Positions 1 to 11,394 of a stretch of DNA of 64,000 nt are shown here, one piece after another (position 1 is the first letter of the stretch; each line of letters begins with the position of its first letter). The translations under genes and the position numbers were made by a program. A model generated the notes under the pieces. That model saw only the letters and a list, made by a program, of their open reading frames with translations, was not told the DNA's origin and searched no databases. The DNA comes from Melampsora larici-populina 98AG31 (lineage: Eukaryota > Basidiomycota > Pucciniomycetes > Pucciniales > Melampsoraceae), in assembly GCF_000204055.1 (NCBI RefSeq), contig NW_006768802.1, forward strand, positions 499,612-563,611, in the 5' to 3' direction.

Positions 1-229
1 AGTATATCCTATATACTGTATGAAGTATCATCTCTTTCTACCCCGCATCTTGCTTGATAGAAGCTTTTAACCCCGGGTTTCGTTGATAACCCCATTGATT
101 TTCACTCTAGTTGTGGAATCTTTTCAATATCTGAGCATTCACTTTTCCCCTCCTGTTTCCATCCCACATGAACATGATTGAAGGGGAAAATCACATACTG
201 ATGACATCATTGTTCTGTTGGTTTTCCAG

Positions 230-741
230 GATGGAGTACAGAGGGTATCACACCAAAGGGACCAGATGAGATTAAGCTATTATTCTTGGGTCGATTCTTG
301 AATGATTCAGAAGCACTCGATTGTGAGCCTTAAACCAGATTTGGGCCATATCTTCTCATTTAAGATTATGACTCGATTCACTAACTCGAACTCTCCTTAA
401 TTATCACTTTGGTTTTGTTCTTGCTCTCGACACTCCTTTTAAATCAATCTGTCCTATCCCCCTCACTTTTGGGATGAGGAACTTTAGCTTTGAGACTAGC
501 AAATGGTTCACCAACCATTATGCATCTTTTATTAAGACCGAACAATCCGGATCCTCAATGTGAGTATCTGTAACTCTTCACACCCACCCATGATAAGTTT
601 AAAGACTAATGATGTGATGGTTCATATACTTTTTCAGTGACGAAAGAATGGGATCATAAATTCATCAAATGGAACTGTTGTTGTACAACCACCACCTCAG
701 AAACCGATGAAACCACATCCCAATGTTGTATAATTTCATAA
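230..741 (+). CDS. UBL3: UBL3/MUB-like prenylated ubiquitin-fold protein, 3' exons only
   Basis: Three phase-consistent exons are visible (230-322, 500-559, 638-741); the 5' exons lie left of the window. The first carries the ubiquitin-fold segment with WSTEG, then LLFLGRFLNDSEALD, and the second carries GSPTIMHLLLRP. These match the WEEE...LRLIYQGRFLHG...TVMHLVAR pattern of UBL3 / membrane-anchored ubiquitin-fold (MUB) proteins. The third exon is Cys/Thr-rich and ends CCIIS-stop at 739-741, a CaaX box (C-I-I-S) predicting prenylation of the conserved Cys. The family is known in plants, animals and filamentous fungi, where it acts at membranes; in animals UBL3 influences sorting into extracellular vesicles. 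Membrane anchoring here is inferred from the CaaX box. All introns are GT-AG. What the N-terminal exons look like cannot be seen. Confidence 0.82.
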
Positions 742-2510
742 GAAGAAGCAGAAGAAGGAGAAAGCACATCATATCATATCGTATCATATATAAGACCTTA
801 ACTTTTTTTAGTTTTTTTTTTTTGACTAATTTGAAACATTCTTTGATTATATAAATAAGCAGTTTCTCTGGGAAAGAACAAAAACGGGTAAGAGTATAAG
901 AGTATGAAACGAAGAAGGTTTTTTTTTGTATGTAGATATGTGTAAATGTATTTAATAAAGTTACTTAGTTTGAAAGTTTTTGATTTTTTTATATATTGTA
1001 TGATTTGTTATATTATATGTTATCATTTTTTTAAACCTTTTTTCTTTTCTTTTTTTCAGAATGTATCTATAGTATTTTATTTTGCATGAAAAAGTTTGAA
1101 TTTATATCACAGTATATGGGTTGATCAATCTTAAATTGATGGTTTTGGTATGAGTCATTGTCTTATATCAAAACTCAATCAACCTTCTTTTAAAGAAACG
1201 ATTGTTTTGATGGGTTTGTTGAGTATGTTTTTGTATTTCCATGTGGTTGGTGACTTGGTTAACTTGTTGTGAAAACCACTTCTCAGTAGGGTTATGTAAG
1301 TCTTTTGTGGTTTATTGTATTGAAAGAAATCAAATAAGTTTTTGGTTTTTGGTTTTGAATTTAAATCATCTACTACAACTTCTTTTGGTGAACTTGGTAA
1401 AAATTATAAATTTAGATGAAACCTTACACTTTCCTAAAAATCAATCAATCCTTCAAATATCTTCTATGTACCTTAGTAAATATATAGAAAGATCAAATTG
1501 AAAATGTAATATGTATATGGTATTTCACTTTTAAGAAACAGTGAGGTTGTTGTTTAGTGGGTTTGGAATCTTGATTTTGGATATCTTGTTAACATATATC
1601 AAATTTAAAGTCAAGTCCAAGTAGAAAACTAAAGGATTTAAACCTTTATTTAATTTATAGACTGTATACTTGGTTTGGGAAAGAAACTCTTCTTATATGC
1701 TTATACAAAACCTGTGATTTAAGATTTATTTTATTTTATTTTTTTGAATTTATTAATCACCTATGTGTTCAGTAGTCCTAAAGATGTTTGTCACAATGCT
1801 TTTGTCAAGCAGGGGCTCAAGTCTGGTGGCTGAGCTTTTTTAATGAAAAGTAGTGCCAAAGCAAAACCAGATTCAGAAAAAGAAGCAAGAAGGTTGTACA
1901 CAAGTGTATGCTGCATATGTACCTGCAAGCAGTATCCAAAGCTGATGCTGTGTGTGGTCTTAGCAGCTTGATTTGGATACATCTCTAGATCACCATCCAA
2001 TTGTAATTAAAAATGCTCAACCACAAATCTTGGGCCCCTAGCGTACATAGCAAAGGAAAATTGTGACAAACATTTTCTTGATTGTATGTAAAGAAGATCT
2101 CCTGCTGGAGTTTCTTGTTGCAGTCTCACGGAACGGACAAATCAGGAGTTGAATCAATTCTTTTTACGTTGGATTAAGATTAGTCTTCAAGTGGTTGTGT
2201 TGTTCTATTTAATATGTAATCTTTTACATCACGTTAGATTTCTTTGATGTTCCAATGTTGCATTTTTGGAATAAGATGACCTTTGATCACTCTGATCCGC
2301 ATCAGTCCGTCTGTTGAGCAGGACCTTTACCAAATTATGGATTATGTGTTTGGCATGGGATTTGAGGGGTATGTGAGTATGCTTATACTAGGTATATGCT
2401 GTCATACCACATACAACATATTTTGGACCTCCAGGGGCAAGGCGCGACTTTCGTCGTCCACCTTATACTGATCGCGTCCAAACCTCAATTATTCGAATCA
2501 AATTGTCGAT
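742..2510. other. AT-rich intergenic region, no gene recognised
   Basis: Long T/A-rich tracts and short chance ORFs (for example 1241-1501) without recognisable domains or a convincing exon series. It should contain the 3' UTR of the UBL3-like gene and the promoter of the Elongin C gene. Nothing else could be supported. Confidence 0.5.
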
Positions 2511-3310
2511 ATGGGAGAAAAATCGAACGCGGACTCGAAGTATGTCACTCTCGTTTCGGAAGAAAGTTAGTTTGAAGTCTCCATCTCCGCCCTCTATCTT
2601 GTTATAATGGTTGCATATATTGACACCATTGTCCTCTTGTATCAATTCACGTAGATTACCGCTTCATCTTACCCAAAGAAGCTGCCATCCTATCAAACAC
2701 ATTGAAAGATATGTTATCAGGTAAATGAACTTTAGAATGATAGGATCGACGAATGAAGTCATTGAAAACTTGACGATTCTTTGGATTTCATTTATGTATT
2801 CGATTTTGGATGACGGTTGGATGATTATCAATGAGTATAGAAGATATGGGAATGCTAGAATCAGAATCAGGAGTAGTCAATCTCAGTCATTCGTTTGAGT
2901 AACCGTTTCCTATCATTATCTCACTCTTCAGAATCATAAAGCACATTTCAATCCAAACACCTCACCAGAAAATTTCATTCCGACTTAATTTATTAGTTTG
3001 TACTGACTCACTTGTTTTCGGGTTGTATCATAGTGCTCCTGTTGTAGAAAAATTATGTGAATATTTACTTTTTAAATTAGCTCATGTCCAAGCTGAAAAA
3101 GCTGGTAAACCTACACCTACACCTAATAATTTTGATCATCGAATTCCAATTGAAATGGCTCTTCAATTGTGAGTACATGCTGATCGATTTGATGGATTAG
3201 GATCTTTTTAATTTTGAAAAAAAAGAGGTCTTTAGTTGATCAATCTTTTTTGTTGCTTTGACAGGCTCGAATGCGCTGATTTTCTCGATACTGTTAAGCA
3301 CTTTTTTTGA
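2511..3310 (+). CDS. ELC1: Elongin C (Skp1-like BTB/POZ subunit), with one non-canonical intron
   Basis: Exons: 2511-2565 (MGEKSNADSKYVTLVSEE), 2655-2720 (YRFILPKEAAILSNTLKDML), about 2942-2984, 3034-3168 (VVEKLCEYLLFKL...IPIEMALQL) and 3265-3310 (LECADFLDT plus a short tail). The order YVTLVS...F-IL-P-EAA-LS-TLK-ML, ...VVEKLCEYL, ...ALELL-A-FLD is diagnostic of Elongin C, the adaptor joining Elongin A or SOCS/VHL-box proteins to cullins. Exons 1, 2, 4 and 5 have good GT-AG borders and matching phases. Exon 3 is a problem: the frame that keeps the conserved N-F-I-P segment meets TAA at 2985-2987, and no GT donor lies before it; the nearest GT (2996) would retain that stop. The C-terminus extends about five residues beyond the usual FLDC end. 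It may be a real gene with a non-GT donor, a decaying copy, or a local sequence error. Confidence 0.7.
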
Positions 3311-3682
3311 TTGATCTCCTTGTTTATGTTGTATCACTTGAGATTCTGACATCATTCAATTTCATTCCTAATTTTTTAGTGATTTTCATTATAACTTGTA
3401 TTGTGAATGTACCAAAATTGATTTCATTAAACACGACTTAAATATCCATTCTTGTCTACTGAGATGAGATAAATGTAATGAAGATGTATCATCATCCTCT
3501 GTAAGCCAACGAATAACGAAATGTCTTATCATCCACCTGCCAAAGTGATCACTCCTTCACCAAAACATAGCTGTTTTCAAGCAAGCAATTTTCGCAACAA
3601 CTTCAAATTAAGCACCCCATGTTTCTCTGCCATCATTGGCGGCGTGCTAGCTTCCTCAGAAAAGTAGATGTTAAAAAGAATT
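3311..3682. other. Intergenic, no gene seen
   Basis: About 370 bp between the Elongin C stop and the 3' end of the tRNA gene. No ORF or repeat of note was found. It probably holds the Elongin C 3' UTR and, close to 3683, the Pol III terminator of the minus-strand tRNA (a T-rich stretch on the minus strand, seen as 'ttaaaaagaa' on the plus strand). Confidence 0.4.
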
Positions 3683-3789
3683 GCCCTCGGCCAGGATCGA
3701 ACTGGCGATCTCCGGATGGTTCCTAACGGATCATGTGTTCACTCCTGAGAGTATGAGACCGGCGCTCTAACCAGCTGAGCCACGAAGGC
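3683..3789 (-). tRNA. tRNA-Met(CAU), elongator type, with 34-nt intron
   Basis: On the minus strand the cloverleaf folds as: acceptor GCCTTCG pairing with CGAGGGC (one G-U), D-stem GCTC/GAGC, anticodon stem CCGGT with TCCGG (a terminal U-U like that of eukaryotic elongator tRNA-Met), loop CTCATAC giving anticodon CAU, and T-arm GCCAG-TTCGATC-CTGGC. The mature length is 73 nt. A 34-nt intron follows the base 3' of the anticodon (position 37), occupying about 3717-3750 on the plus strand, which is the canonical nuclear tRNA intron site. The internal B box (GGTTCGA-type) is present. The gene lies about 380 bp upstream of the tRNase Z start in the opposite orientation; I regard that proximity as chance. 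Confidence 0.93.
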
Positions 3790-4166
3790 GATGACGTAAT
3801 TACCGTGATCGGAATTGCCATCGCCCGTGCTCTGTATGCGCTACAAACCATCTCACTTCCCCCTGTTTTATTGTGGGGCAGCTGCCTGAATCAGAGAAGA
3901 TGCGATGCTGAAGACTATGATGCTATCGATGAGTGTTCAAAAGCTCATTGGGGTTCATTAGCTGATGAAAAGCTTGAGGGTCAATCATCATCATATCTCT
4001 TTTCCATCGGGCGAATTCACGGAATGAGATCCGAAAAAGTTATAAGCATCAAAATTTCAATCGGAGTAGTTGAGATTTCTGTTTGAAACGTTTTTATCCT
4101 TCGACTGTTCCGTTTGAGCGGATTCTTGATCAACTTTTGGAAGTTTTGAAATACCGATTCGATTCG

Positions 4167-7100
4167 ATGGCATCTGGAATCGGGAACCCAATAAGAACAT
4201 TCGGAATCAAAACTGAGATTAACATTCGACCTATTACCGTTTGTTCAACTGATACTACATCGGCTTCACTTCTACTTACCTTTCCTCAAGCTCGATATCT
4301 TTTCAATTGTCCCGAAAACACCTCAAGGTCATTTGCGCAAGCACGAATACCATGCAAATATCTATCGGCTATCTTTCTTGCTACTCCACGCGTCGAACAT
4401 TCTGCAGGACTTCATGGATTCTTATTGGGTTTGGCCGATCTTCAACGTGAAAAACTTGTTCGAATCATCGGTCCTCTTGGTACGCGATATATGATGGCTT
4501 GTGGTAGACTTTATACTAGACGTGAGGGTATGGCTGTCGAAGCAATCGAGTTTGTGAATCGGAATAGGTTCGAGCAAGTTTTCAAGGACGATCTCATCAC
4601 TGTCTATGCATTAGGATCTGAAGCCATCGCTTCCAAACGAGCTCTAGAATGTTCGAACAATTCTTCACCAGCTAACAAACGTCAAAAGGTTGCAGGTTCA
4701 GTCAACGTCGATCCTGAGTCCATATGCTCTGAGACCCCGGATGCACCAGTCGAAGGCACTGGTTGTACTACGCGGGACCCTTCTGCTTGGCTAGATTCGG
4801 TCCTTCAAGACATGTTCAGGCCAACAATCACAGGTTCACGGAAGCCTAAACCGGATACGAAAACAGGTCCTACTCCTGCCTATTCCTATGACAAACTAGA
4901 GGCTCCTACTAGCCCAATCTCCTCAGAACCTTCATCCTATTTCATCGTGGGACCCAAACATCGCGGAAAGTTTCTACCGAACAAAGCCAAAGAGTTGGGG
5001 GTCAAACCTGGCCCCGATTTCTCTAAATTAGCAAAAGGAGAAGATTTGGTGCTAAAGGATGGAAGGATCATTGAAGGCAAGATGTGTCTAGAAGGTGGAT
5101 CAGATGGCTCGGTCAGTTTATTTGTATATTTTTAAAATCCCATCCATGACTTACAACATATCTTATATAGGCTTTTTATATTTCGAATGTGGCCAACAAA
5201 CATCAATTGAATTCCACTGCTTTGCCTCAATTGCAAGAAATGCAAGACCTTGCTCAAGGGGCCGAGCTCACTACCATCTTCCACTTTGTGGGCACAGATG
5301 TCCTATCGGATGAACGGTATGTTGCATGGCTATCTCAGTTCTCCGGCCATACCAAGGTCAGCGCCTTCAGCCCATACCAGTCTCGTCCCTTCCATTTCAT
5401 GTGTGCTGTAGTACTCCGTTCTGACGATCTGCTTGTCTGTGTCTCCTTTTTAAAATGTACAGCACTATCTCTCTTCTCCTTCTCACTCGCCAGATCTCTT
5501 TTCATTCGAGCCCTCCGTCCTCCTCCAGCTGAAGCTTAGTCTCGTCTCACCTACTCTATTCCCAATTCCATATCGAGATTTAAATCCAAAAATACCTGTC
5601 CATATTCCTACCTTATCCCACCTCGACCGATTTCAAGTCATTCCAATCAATGGCGAGTTTTCACCTGGACCTGAGCTAGTCAGGTTGGATTATGATCTTA
5701 TTAATAATCCTAAATCAACATCCGAGTTGATCAAAAGACTTGGGCTCGAAGAGGGTTTTCCGAATATATTGGCCCGTATTCGACAGACAGAGATGGAAAA
5801 TCTAGATCCTAAGCCAGATAACATTGCCGGCCGGATCATGGTCACCACATTAGGAACTGGTAGTGCGAATCCCTCAAAGTATCGCAATGGTCCGTCCTCC
5901 CACATCGTTCTAGGAATATTTGAGAACTATTATGCTCCTCCCTAGTGACCAGAGACTCGTACTGATACGGTCATTGGCCCCCTTCCTCCATCCTTAAATC
6001 AGTCAGCGGAACGTTACTACACATTCCGTCTGAGGCAGATGAATCACATTCCGGCTTTCACTACGCCTTGCTTGACTCAGGCGAGGGCACACTGGGACAG
6101 ATCAAGAGGAATTTTGGAAGCCGATGGGAAGAAGTGCTCAGAGACTTGAAATTGATCTTCATATCTCATCTTCACGCCGATCATCACTCAGGTCTGGCTA
6201 CGCTGTTGACCGCAAGGCACAAGGTAGGTCTTGGTCTCCGAAATGGAGCGACCCACCAGAACACATAGCTGAGTCTAATGATTCTTTACCATGGGAACGA
6301 TAGCTATCGGGGGTATCACCATTGGTTCTAGTCTCTCAATATGGAGTAAATTTATATCTCAGAGAAAAGTCATTGGTTGAACCAATGGGCATTGAGCAGG
6401 GATTGGTCCATTGGATAGACGTCGAGAAACTGGTCGGGGCTCGTGCATCAAATCAAGATCAAAAGGCCAAGTACGAAGAATTCCTACCTAAAGGCATGGA
6501 AATCGAAACAGTTCGAGTGATACATTGGGGTAAATGCTTTGGGTTATGCCTTAGCAATCGTATTCAAGGTTGGAAGATTGTGTGAGATTGGTTTATGTAC
6601 GAAATCTTAAAGGCACAGAAGCACGCACTTGTACTCCCGCTGACTGATCCTGATTTTCGGATATGTAGATTTTCGGGTGATACTAAACGTTGTCCTGAAC
6701 TTATTGAGGCTGGAGTTGATGCAGATTTATTAATCCATGAAGCTTCACTTGGAGTCGATCAGAAAGATCTGGCTGATTTTAAAGGACATTGTACAATTGA
6801 TCAAGCTATTGAAGTTGGATTAGAGTCAGTCAAACCTTCGAAAGTTTCATTTTCTTATACTGGAAAATTTGACAGGGCCTGATCAAGTGTTTGCTTTCCT
6901 ATGTCTGATTTACGATCTTTGACGAAAACGCGCATATACAGAATGAAAGCAAAGAATTGTATCTTGAATCATTTTTCAACTCGATTTCCTAAGATTCCAC
7001 GTTTACCTGAGCAAACCAACATTGACAGAAAGATGAACATTGGGATTTCTTTTGATTTGATGACTTGTAGGATTGATGAAGTATGGAAACTGGAACGTTA

Positions 7101-7461
7101 TTTACCTGCATTCGAATATCTTTTTAAAGAACCTGAAAAAGAAGAAATCGAAACAGAAGTAGGTCTTGAAGATTTGAAACCTGTAGAAAAATCAAAGAAT
7201 AAGAACAAAACCAAAAAGGATCAAAAGAAAGATGTTGCTTCAAAAGGCACTGAGGGAAACTCAAAAAACAAAAAGAATCAGAAGAATCAGAAGAATCAGA
7301 AGAGTATTGATTTGCCCTCGAAAGATGGAAAGATTTGCGTGGAGAATGGAGTGAAAGGTGAAGGGATCAGTAAGGATGCTGAAGTGGTTATAGATGAGTC
7401 AAAGGAGTCCACAACTGAAAAAGTCAGTACCGACGAAAAGTGTATAGTAGAGCAATCATGA
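4167..7461 (+). CDS. TRZ1: Long-form tRNase Z (tRNA 3'-processing endonuclease, ELAC2 family)
   Basis: The phase-consistent model join(4167..5111, 5171..5356, 5463..5889, 6003..6223, 6304..6581, 6669..6824, 6942..7461) gives about 910 residues. The N-terminal half is the degenerate beta-lactamase-like domain (ITVCSTDTTSASLLLTFPQARYLFNCPE, then GLHGFLLGLADL). The C-terminal half is catalytic: LGTGSANPSKYRN, then LLDSGEGTLGQ, then the metal motif HLHADHHSG near 6175, SGDTKRCPELI, IHEASL, the GHCT histidine, and LNHFSTRFPKIP. This enzyme removes the 3' trailer of precursor tRNAs in nucleus and mitochondria. The start ATG at 4167 was chosen as the first in-frame ATG (MASGIGNP...); upstream sequence stays open, so an earlier exon with a targeting peptide is possible. 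The tail after about residue 815 is Lys/Glu/Asn-rich and low-complexity, longer than usual. Confidence 0.93.
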
Positions 7462-8176
7462 TAAAAGTATTTGATTTTATACTACATCCATGATTAAGTA
7501 TCAGATAGAAAGCTGCCTATCAACTTATCTCACTGTAAATAGAGCAACCTTACTTTATCTTGATATGTTGTATCGGTCTTTTGCGGCGTAGACGTGATTT
7601 AGCTCTAGATTGGTTATGAGACCTAGTGAGAAAGAATTTTTCAGCAACTCAGGAACTGATTGCTGCATTTTGAGCAGCGTAAGAAGCATGAAAGCTGTAG
7701 AACACAAGACAGGTGCGCATGTAGCAACAGTTCTGTATCGTGACATACACAGCGCCAAAACATGCGGTAATGGGCGAGATCTAAGCCGAACAAGCCTCCT
7801 TCTTATAACCAAAATATCCTTGGAAAACTCATTGGGAGGGTGTGTGGGTTGGATCCAGAAGACGATCAATGGTCATCTATTTCTTTTAATCAGATAAAAG
7901 TCACAAAGTCGACTCAACCGCTCAAGAACAGAAATCCCAAAGGCCACTATCAGATATAGGATTCACTCAGTATAGAATGTATGAAAATGAAGGAAACATT
8001 TGAGTAAGTCAATTATTTGAAGAAAAAAGACAAAATGGTATCTCCTGAATTCTCAAGATCAGAAAAGGAGTTTGTTATCCGTACTGATACAAAAAACTCA
8101 AACAATGAACCCAATATATAAAAAGATTGGAACAGAAATGGTCAGATATATTATTATCATCTACCAAATATCATGT
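7462..8176. other. Intergenic between convergent genes, no gene seen
   Basis: Between the stop of the tRNase Z gene (plus) and the stop of the secreted-protein gene (minus). It should hold both 3' UTRs. Overlapping short ORFs near 7555-7897 show no domain, signal peptide or splice logic. Confidence 0.4.
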
Positions 8177-8927
8177 TCATTGCTTATAATAATTATATGT
8201 TTCCCACTTTTCCGTCAAAGGGGTAGAATCAATGTGTACCTTAGCTTTGGGTTTGATGGTTCGGGGTAACCGAGCCTTGGGATTCTTTCGACATACTGTT
8301 GGCTTTTGAGGCTCATGAGTTGAATTAGTGGAAGTCTTAGGAGGGGTTGGATTCTTGGGAGGCTTTGTGCCAGGCTTGACGTTTGGTAGCTCCGGTGTCT
8401 TGGAGGTTGTCGAGTTCTTTGACTGAGCTGCGTGGCCGGGCTTTGCCTCAGTTGAAGCCACAGTCAAATTTTTGACTGGCTTCAACTTATGGATCGTGGA
8501 AGTTGATAGTCCGGAAACCTTGGAGAGGCACATAGGTGAATAGTAAGCTAGGAAGATACTCAAAGCGTCAGTCAAAAGTAGTAGCTTACTATCGGGCGTG
8601 CAATTTGTGCAGTCTCAGGGTTGTTGCTTGGCTTATGCAACACCGATCCAAGATCACGTTTAACTGCTCTGGGTCTGTGGATTCAAGAGACGCATGATGA
8701 TGAGAAGAAAGTTTCCTTGAAACATACGACAACATGATCTCATCACTAACGTGTCATCGTGATCCAAGGGAAACGCCCTGGCTCCAGAGTTAATCGCCAA
8801 AGCTGTGTTTGGAACGAGTTGGGCTTATCAGTGACGTAGAAACAGAGGCCCTGCTATGCTCTTAAGAAAACTTACTCAAAAGTACGACTGCAAGAAACAC
8901 AGAAGATAGCACACGATTGATCGACAT
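8177..8927 (-). CDS. Small secreted protein, lineage-specific
   Basis: Four phase-matched exons, complement(join(8177..8518, 8590..8674, 8751..8802, 8876..8927)), encode about 176 residues. The N-terminus MSINRVLSSVFLAVVLL is a hydrophobic signal peptide with a plausible cleavage site after ARA. The mature protein is rich in Lys, Pro, Thr and Ser (PPKNPTPPKTSTNSTHEP) with no recognised domain and essentially no cysteines, so it is not a classic cysteine-rich effector. Donors are GTAAGT, GTTAGT and GTAAGC. The exon 3/4 acceptor is AAG; an upstream alternative acceptor gives a premature stop. By context (rust-like genome, secreted, no homology I recognise) it could be a host-interaction or wall-associated protein; that is inference only. 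Confidence 0.68.
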
Positions 8928-10156
8928 GCTGCTGAGATAAACAAGTCTGAATTATCTGAATTATTGAAAGCCTGATGTCCTACTGAAGTTAACTGACATA
9001 AATGTTTAATAGAAAAAGACGAAGGAATCAGACAAGCTCTTCTCATTCAAAGCTTTGGTGGAAGAATGTTATACCTGTAAGTGAAATCACAGCTGATAAA
9101 TTCTTCGCAACCCGAAGAAGAGTTGATGGTACGAGCGGAATGAGTTATGTACCCCAAAAACAAGTCCCACTTCTATCCCTGCCTGATCATTGCTGAATGA
9201 TCCTTGATCCTATACTCGCATGTGCCAGTACATATCGTCTGTGACATTTCCAACAAGATCTTGAAATTAGAAAATCCGAATTATTTAACAGTGAAGTATA
9301 TCGGCTGCGATCATGCGACATTGGCGCTGCGTAGCAATAGAGTTTGTGCCATACTTCTTTATTTAGCCTCTATCAAAAGGCAAAGAATTCCTGTGAAGCA
9401 GATCGCTGTTCTCGGAGAAGGGATTGATACTAAATGCCAACTGAAAACAAGCCTTCAGCGGAAGAGTAACGTTGCTCACCATCGTTTGTAATGCGCTTCG
9501 CCAGCCTCCAGGTGGTATGGGCACGGGCTACGCTCTAAAACAGTCAAAAACAATCAGACCACCCGCAGTTCCATAATCATGATTTTCATGAGCTCATCCT
9601 GGTGCTGCATGTAGAAACCTTCTCACTTGTGAAAAGTTTTTCCCTCCCTATGATTAATAGGATTTGGAAACAAACCAATAATCATTCTTCAATTCATCCA
9701 AGACATCCATCAACAAGACTATCATGTTTATATAAAAGATTGGATAATAGAAACAAAAAGAACATATACTTAGGAACAACCGCAGATTGATGAACCTTGC
9801 TCATGAAATGAATATTTCTAGAAACGAAAATAACATATTTGGGAACAACTTGAACAGCACTCATTTGATCAAACTTTGGTAAATTGAGTTAAATGCTGAA
9901 TCAAAAAAATGAATACAAACTTACTGATCAGGTACTTTGAGATATCATCATTGGTATCAAACGAGCGAGCCAGCAATTTCAAACAAACAAGTTATAATAA
10001 TGAAATCAAAAGGTTTTGGAATGAACATGCACGGCACGTAGGTTTTGTTGAAATGAAGCCAGTTCAGATGTATTCGCCAACATATGAGGGAGTACGGGAG
10101 TCAAATGGACCTTCATTCATTGGAGGGTTGGATGGTTCTTCACTTAAAGTTGGTAA
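8928..10156. other. Intergenic, no gene recognised
   Basis: Should contain the promoter of the secreted-protein gene at its left end. Short ORFs at 9002-9491 and 9909-10160 have no supporting splice or domain evidence. The last bases (10157 onward) are the severed 3' end of a gene disrupted by the Harbinger insertion. Confidence 0.4.
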
Positions 10157-10206
10157 TTAACGTTTCGCACCCTTAGCTTTAAAAGCCGGTTGGCGCTGAC
10201 TGTGAT
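10157..10206 (-). pseudogene. Severed 3' end of the small-protein gene at 16897-17689
   Basis: If the 6.7-kb Harbinger element and one AAT target copy are taken out, the minus-strand reading frame of the gene at 16897-17689 continues across the junction into this segment. It stays open for roughly 17 codons before a TAA at 10157-10159. The continuation is basic (Arg/Lys/Gln-rich), in keeping with the rest of that exon. It is now cut off from its gene by 6.7 kb. Confidence 0.65.
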
Positions 10207-11394
10207 AATAGGGCGGTTCAAGATGAAAAACGCGAACACCCTGCACGCAAGTTGGCAATCAAGGATTTTAAGGACGCCCAGTCCTTAAAATTTGGGTTCG
10301 CAAAGTGGCGAACACCTCTAATTTAAGTTTTACGTCTTGGTAAAATCAGGTTCAACGTTCCGAAAACCGCCATGGCCCTTTTTTTTTATCTGAAACATTT
10401 TCCGTTTTTTTCTTCTTGTGATTTTTTTTTCGTTTTTTTTCACCGATCTCTTTGATCTCGTTGATCGCTTTATTAGGAGGCCGAGGTGGAAGAACCTAAC
10501 ATCCATACAGTCATCCATACCTCTTTTCATCTTCTTGATTTGCTTATTTCCTCACGACTCGCCTTCTCTTCCTGCATGCCTCGTGTCTCCGAACGAGTCT
10601 TGGTCATCCGTGACTTGACCCATCTATGTGTAGTAGCCCACTTGTTCTCAGAAGAGCCTTTGGCTGCCCCTAATCGCCTTGGCCACATCCCCACGGACGG
10701 CGAAATCATCTTCCGACATAATCACGCCCTCGCCGTCATGTACAACACCATTTTTGATCCCGAAAATCAGTGGGGTGAGTTGCTGGCTTATGTAATTGGA
10801 AGACGTTATCTTCAAGATAGAATCCGCATACCTTTCCATACCACTTTCGACCTACGTGACATGCTCCGAGCTCGACGAACCGACTTTCGCCAGGCCATGC
10901 GAACAACGTCCGAAGGATTCCGTGCACTCCTGTCCATCATTGAATCACACCACGTGTTCCTCTCTTCGGGAAACCATCAACAGCCCCCAGTTGAAAAACA
11001 ACTTGCAATGACCCTGGAATGTCTGGGAAGCAACGGGAATGGCGCTTCGGTGGGTAGATTCGCAAGAAATTACAAGGTTGGCAGAGGTTCGGTTATCAAT
11101 TGCACTCGCCGTGTGATCACAGCGATCCTGGATTGTGGCTCTCACTATCTTACTTGGCCAAACGCCAACAGGCGAAAGGCTATCTCCAATGTTCTTTCAC
11201 GTGACGGGTTCGCCGGGTGTGTCGGTTTTGTGGACGGAACGACGATCCCCCTCTTTCAACGCCCTGGTCGAGACGGCGAGGTGTTCTTCGACCGTAAACA
11301 TTGGTATTCGATCAATGTCCAGATTGTGTGTGATTGCGACCGGAGAATCACTTATGCGTACGCGGGGTGGCCGGGCTCGTGCTGTGACAGCACT

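Noticed and set aside
3805..4086. ORF directly upstream of tRNase Z (MIGIAIARALYAL...)
   Set aside because: It overlaps no recognised domain, has no splice link to the tRNase Z frame that I could confirm, and may be 5' UTR or promoter. I kept the ATG at 4167 as start.
8072..8269. Plus-strand ORF overlapping the 3' end of the secreted-protein gene
   Set aside because: Antisense to a spliced gene with signal peptide, and lacking any domain.
10796..11011. Possible GTGAGT...ATAG intron at about 10773-10818 in the Harbinger transposase
   Set aside because: Removing it shifts the frame and creates an early stop, while reading through keeps a continuous HARBI1-like frame.
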